Below are positions 5,993 to 9,530 of a stretch of DNA of 9,530 bases, piece after piece (position 1 is the first letter of the stretch; each line of letters opens with the position of its first letter). Origin of the DNA: an uncultured Actinomyces sp. (GTDB taxonomy: Bacteria > Actinomycetota > Actinomycetes > Actinomycetales > Actinomycetaceae); NCBI GenBank assembly GCA_937926415.1, contig CALBAF010000457.1, positions 1-9,530 of the forward strand, written 5' to 3'. A program made the position numbers and the translations under genes. The notes below the pieces were generated by a model. That model was not told where the DNA came from, ran no database searches, and saw nothing but the letters and a program-made list of their open reading frames with translations.

Positions 5993-6726
5993 GCCAGCCT
6001 GTGCCGCTACCGATCCGGATGGCGGGTGTCGGACATGAGTTCGGCGCCGACGGCGTCCGAGTGAGAGCGCTCGACGGGATCGACCTTGAGGTCGCCCCCG
6101 GCGAGCTTCTCGCTGTTATGGGCCCCTCTGGATCCGGCAAGTCGACCCTGCTGTCGATCGCTGGCGGACTGGAGCGTCCGACGCACGGAAGTGTCTTCAT
6201 TAACGGCGTCGATATGGCCACGATGGATGCGGCTCACCGTGCTGAGGTACGTCGCCGTTCCATCGGTTACGTCTTCCAGGACTACAACCTGATCCCGTCT
6301 CTGTCGGCTCTTGAAAACGTTGAGATGCCCCTGCAGCTCGACGGGGTCAGCCCGTCGAAGGTGCGCGAGGCCGCCATGGCTGCCCTCGAAGAGGTCGGCG
6401 TCGCCGAGCTCGCGGACCGATTCCCCGAGCGCCTCTCGGGTGGTCAGCGTCAGCGCATCGCGATCGCCCGAGGTCTCGTGGGTAACCGCTCGGTCATTCT
6501 TGCGGATGAACCGACGGGTGCGCTCGACTCGCACACGAGCGACCAGATCATGTTGGTGTTGCGTGACCACATTGATGCGGGTGCGGCCGGTATCCTCGTT
6601 ACTCATGAGGCCCGAATGGCCGCATGGGCGGACCGCACAGTCTTCCTCCGCGATGGTCGTATCGTCGACCGCTCGCGCGGAGACTCGCTGAGGGATCTGC
6701 TGGCAGACACTGCACCAAGGATCTGA
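5989..6726 (+). CDS. ABC transporter ATP-binding protein (MacB/LolD type)
   Basis: This is a 245-residue ATPase that powers the adjacent FtsX-like permease from the cytoplasmic face. All nucleotide-binding motifs are intact: Walker A GPSGSGKST (45-53), Q-loop Gln97 in YVFQDYNLIPSLSALENV, signature LSGGQRQR (149-156), Walker B VILADEPTGALD (169-180) with catalytic Glu174, and H-loop His206 in LVTHE. The NLIPSLSALENV(E)MPL stretch after the Q-loop is typical of the MacB/LolD/FtsE group that drives mechanotransmission permeases. The start at 5989 overlaps the padR-like stop as ATGA; there is only a weak GGGG upstream, consistent with translational coupling. The same frame is open back to 5809, but that part is an Arg-rich out-of-frame reading of the padR-like gene. 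The stop overlaps the permease start. Confidence 0.95.
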   Translation: MSQPVPLPIRMAGVGHEFGADGVRVRALDGIDLEVAPGELLAVMGPSGSGKSTLLSIAGGLERPTHGSVFINGVDMATMDAAHRAEVRRRSIGYVFQDYNLIPSLSALENVEMPLQLDGVSPSKVREAAMAALEEVGVAELADRFPERLSGGQRQRIAIARGLVGNRSVILADEPTGALDSHTSDQIMLVLRDHIDAGAAGILVTHEARMAAWADRTVFLRDGRIVDRSRGDSLRDLLADTAPRI

Positions 6727-9449
6727 TGAGTCGACTCAACACACGAATGAGGCGATGGGGAGTAGTACTCCGCATCGCCTCTCGTGATGCGCGCCAAAGC
6801 CTGGGGCGCACGCTAACGGCGGTTTTTCTCATCTCGCTGCCGATCATTATCGCGATCGGCGCCATCACGTTCTGGGACGTGACGACGTCCCAGCGCTACC
6901 ACGCCGCGTCGTGGCTTGGCCGCCGTTCCGACGTCCAGGCGGTTACCCTGCACCGCTCGTCGACGGCCATCGAGCAAGACATTACCGCCGACTTTCTATC
7001 GAAGACGGCCTCGGATGAGGAAGTCACGGTTACCCCCAGCACCCTCACCAACTGGGTGCCGGCGGGGGACCAACTGATCGCCGTCGATACCCTCTACCAG
7101 CTCCACCTCACGACGCAGGACGGAACGGGTTACACGGTCGACTCAGGCACCCAGACGGCCGCGCTCGATGCCCCACGCGTGAATGCGGGTGGAAAGAGCG
7201 GTGCGCTCGCCGCGAACCACGCCGTCATTTCGGACGACGTCGCGCGGGCGCTCAAGGCCGAGGTGGGCGATACGCTCGCCCTGTCGCTGACCGTTGCCAA
7301 GGATCGTACTACTCGGGCGCTCACGGGAAGCGTCGTCATTGACGAGATTATTTCCGGCACGAATCGGGCGATCATCGGTGATGGCACGCTCGAAATCGAT
7401 CGTCTTGCGGTGGCGGGGCGCACTCAGACTGCCTGGTATGTCACCGGCCCGACTCCGGTGACCTGGGACCACGTCCGCCAGATCAACCAGTCGGGATTCT
7501 CCGTCGTCTCGCGACACGTACTCGCTGATCCGCCGGACGTTTCGGCTCTGCCCGCCCAGTTCGCTCAGTACGAGGTTGCCCAAAACAGTCGGGCTGCTAA
7601 CCCCTGGCAGTACCTTCTGCTGGTCGCAGGCATCCTCCTCATCCTCACCGAGATGATCCTGCTCATCTCGCCGCTCTACACCGTCGCCCAGCGATCGGTC
7701 ATGCGAACGGCAGCGATGATCGTCGCCAACGGCGGCGACCAGTCCGACGGTCGTCGCCTGACGATCGCCCACGGCCTCGTTATCGGCCTGTACTCGGGGC
7801 TTGTCTCCGCTGTACTGTCCGCATGCGGCATGGTGGGTATCGGCATCTGGTCGGGCCTCGGCATCGGTATCGTGCCGTGGTGGCCGCTCGCCCTGTCGGT
7901 GCTCCTACCGATCCTGCTGTCCCTCATGGCGTCGGTGTCGCCGGCGCACACCTCGTCGCACATCAACACGTCCGCGGTCATCGGCGGGCGCGTGTGGGAG
8001 CCCTCCCGCCTCGTGCGTCGTCGCATGATCTACCCGCTGGCGCTGCTGGCCGGACTCCCGCTGCTGGGTATCGCCGCCTGGCGCGGGTGGGTGCTTGCCC
8101 TCGTCGTCGGCGTCGGCCTGCTTGAGGCCGGTCTGATTGGCTCAATCCCCTACATCTTCACCCGATGGCGCGCCCCCAATCGTCGCGCGTCGATGAGCAT
8201 GCGCCTGGCGCTGCGCGACGCCGTGCGCAACGGTCACCGCACGTTCCCCGCCATGGCCTCGATCCTGACGACCGTGTTCGTCGCCTGCGGCCTGCTCATC
8301 ACCCTGTCCTCCTCGAACGAGGCCGGTTGGAACTCGCGCCCGCACGCGGGACAGCGCGGGCAGGTCTTCCTCTCGACGGTCGATAAGACCGACTCGGTGA
8401 CGCGTACCCGCAACCTGCTCCAGTCGGCCCAGCAGGTCGTCGACGCGGAGCGCACGGTCACGTCCAGCGCCATCATGAACGGCATGGCGTGGAACAGCGG
8501 CCCGGGTGGCCCGGAGACCATGGTCGAGGCCGTCAGTCCCACCGACAAGTCGACGCTCACGATGCGCGACGACATGGGTACGATGGCGGAGATCGACGTC
8601 GCCTACATCGTCGATGACGGCACCTACCTGCGCGAGGCCGGATATCTCAACGAGGACGACATGGTCCGCGCGATCGCCACCCTGAACGCCGGTGGCGTCC
8701 TCGTGCCCGATCCGAAGCTGATTAACGGTGCCGGCCAGGCCGACCTGCGCAGCCTCGACATGTCGGCGATTGCTGCCGCCAAGGCCGCTGGCGCTTCCGA
8801 CGACGACCTGCCGGACGCCCTCGTGCAGAAGACGATCACCTTCCCGGCGTCGCCCCTCACGCGTATCAACGTCATGGTGTTGTCCCCGCAGGCCTCCGAG
8901 GCCCTCGGCCTGCGCGCCGTGCCGCTCGGGCAGCTCCTTACCGTCGAGAAGCCGGTGAACCCGGTGGATGCCCCCTCCTTCCAGACGACGATTGCGCGCC
9001 AGGTGCCCGGCGCCTCGGCGCAGGTGATCGCACCGACGATGCGCTCGCTCGTCCTTCCTTACGTCGCTGCCCTGATCGCAGTCGTGGCAGCAGCGGCGAC
9101 GGTTGCCCTCGTGGTGGCGCTGTCCGCCTCGGATATGCGCCCCGACCTCGACACCCTCGACGCGATTGGTGCTGCTCCCGCGATGCGCCGTCACGTCACG
9201 ACCTGGCAGGGCGTGGTCCTCGCGTTGAACGCGATTCCGACGGCCGTCTTGTCTGGCCTCGTCGTCGGCGTCCTCGCTGTTATCACCTTCGCCAATTCGG
9301 GGATCTTCCCGACGCTGACGACGACGCTGCGCCCCATCGTTCCTTGGGGAGCCCTGCTGGGCATGCTGTTCGGTATGCCGATCCTCTGCGCGCTCGTCGC
9401 AATCATCCTTACGCCACGCCACCAGAAGCGCATCCGCCGCATCAACTAG
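6726..9449 (+). CDS. FtsX-like ABC transporter permease, 10 TM, two extracellular domains
   Basis: This is a 907-residue membrane protein forming the transmembrane half of the exporter. Predicted layout: TM1 (about 30-50), large external domain (51-295), TM2-4 (295-320, 345-370, 380-403), TM5-6 (434-452, 454-476), TM7 (505-528), second external domain (529-775), TM8-10 (776-800, 826-855, 871-895), basic tail. This is a duplicated FtsX module, like other actinobacterial DUF214-type permeases and unlike the 4-TM MacB. Family members export lipids, peptides or antibiotics, or act on envelope proteins. No periplasmic adaptor gene is adjacent, as expected for a one-membrane cell. AAGGA (6717-6721) lies four bases before the ATG at 6726, whose A is also the last base of the ATPase stop (TGATG). 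An upstream extension to 6624 lies inside the ATPase gene and is rejected. Substrate unknown. Confidence 0.92.
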   Translation: MSRLNTRMRRWGVVLRIASRDARQSLGRTLTAVFLISLPIIIAIGAITFWDVTTSQRYHAASWLGRRSDVQAVTLHRSSTAIEQDITADFLSKTASDEEVTVTPSTLTNWVPAGDQLIAVDTLYQLHLTTQDGTGYTVDSGTQTAALDAPRVNAGGKSGALAANHAVISDDVARALKAEVGDTLALSLTVAKDRTTRALTGSVVIDEIISGTNRAIIGDGTLEIDRLAVAGRTQTAWYVTGPTPVTWDHVRQINQSGFSVVSRHVLADPPDVSALPAQFAQYEVAQNSRAANPWQYLLLVAGILLILTEMILLISPLYTVAQRSVMRTAAMIVANGGDQSDGRRLTIAHGLVIGLYSGLVSAVLSACGMVGIGIWSGLGIGIVPWWPLALSVLLPILLSLMASVSPAHTSSHINTSAVIGGRVWEPSRLVRRRMIYPLALLAGLPLLGIAAWRGWVLALVVGVGLLEAGLIGSIPYIFTRWRAPNRRASMSMRLALRDAVRNGHRTFPAMASILTTVFVACGLLITLSSSNEAGWNSRPHAGQRGQVFLSTVDKTDSVTRTRNLLQSAQQVVDAERTVTSSAIMNGMAWNSGPGGPETMVEAVSPTDKSTLTMRDDMGTMAEIDVAYIVDDGTYLREAGYLNEDDMVRAIATLNAGGVLVPDPKLINGAGQADLRSLDMSAIAAAKAAGASDDDLPDALVQKTITFPASPLTRINVMVLSPQASEALGLRAVPLGQLLTVEKPVNPVDAPSFQTTIARQVPGASAQVIAPTMRSLVLPYVAALIAVVAAAATVALVVALSASDMRPDLDTLDAIGAAPAMRRHVTTWQGVVLALNAIPTAVLSGLVVGVLAVITFANSGIFPTLTTTLRPIVPWGALLGMLFGMPILCALVAIILTPRHQKRIRRIN

Positions 9450-9453
9450 GTGG
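9448..9453 (+). promoter_or_regulatory. Ribosome binding site overlapping the permease stop
   Basis: AGGTGG begins on the second base of the permease TAG stop (9447-9449) and lies five bases before the ATG at 9459. This decides the start of the downstream gene and suggests that it belongs to the same operon. Confidence 0.6.
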
Positions 9454-9458
9454 GCGCC

Positions 9459-9530
9459 ATGAGTGAAACCCCCGAAGAAGTCGTCATTCCCGCGGGTGCC
9501 CTCGCGTCGTCGGCCGTGCGCGTCGATACG
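9459..9530 (+). CDS. Start of a fourth operon gene, cut by the window end
   Basis: Only the first 24 codons are present, with no stop before the window edge. The peptide begins MSETPEEVVIPAG and continues with an Ala/Ser/Val-rich stretch; this is too short to name a family. There is no signal peptide or membrane helix in the visible part. The 9-bp gap to the permease and the overlapping ribosome binding site indicate co-transcription with the PadR-ABC genes. It could be an accessory component or an unrelated gene at the operon end. Confidence 0.6.
   Translation, partial: MSETPEEVVIPAGALASSAVRVDT

Noticed and set aside
8142..9422. A 426-codon minus-strand open frame inside the permease gene
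   Set aside because: The translation is composed mainly of Arg, His, Gly and Asp repeats typical of antisense frames; the plus strand encodes clear FtsX membrane segments.

Overview
The window is high-GC, gene-dense DNA of actinomycete type. The evidence is a strong G/C third-position bias, AGGAGG-type ribosome binding sites, a DUF4235 membrane protein, a DUF4921 GalT-like protein and a PadR-controlled ABC exporter. The mix fits Actinomycetaceae (Actinomyces/Schaalia-like), but that placement is inference from gene content. No RNA genes, insertion sequences, CRISPR arrays or phage genes were seen.

Left part (1-4020). A small DUF4235 membrane protein (minus) is divergent from a secreted lipoprotein (plus) that resembles ThiB/iron-type solute-binding proteins and carries a Pro/acidic C-terminal tail. 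The lipoprotein converges on a two-gene minus-strand unit: an aldo/keto reductase followed 19 bp later by a DUF4921 protein. A 13-bp hairpin terminator for the lipoprotein lies across the last codons of the DUF4921 gene. The DUF4921 gene may also have its own leaderless promoter.

Middle (4167-5383). A lone, very acidic 274-residue protein of unknown function (about 51 acidic against 12 basic residues) is followed by an intrinsic terminator. After it comes a 392-bp non-coding stretch that is clearly AT-richer than its surroundings. It holds a TTGACA promoter and several short palindromes.

Right part (5384-9530). This is one translationally coupled operon: PadR-family repressor, MacB/LolD-type ATPase (ATGA overlap), and a 907-residue, 10-TM FtsX-like permease with two large extracellular domains (TGATG overlap). 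The start of a further gene lies 9 bp downstream and runs off the window. The likely logic is a self-regulated exporter or cell-envelope stress and resistance module in which PadR senses the ligand and represses its own operon. The substrate cannot be read from the sequence.

Nothing here is clearly a new system. The best candidates for undescribed biology are the acidic orphan protein, the palindrome-rich PadR leader, and the ThiB-like lipoprotein without a visible transporter.
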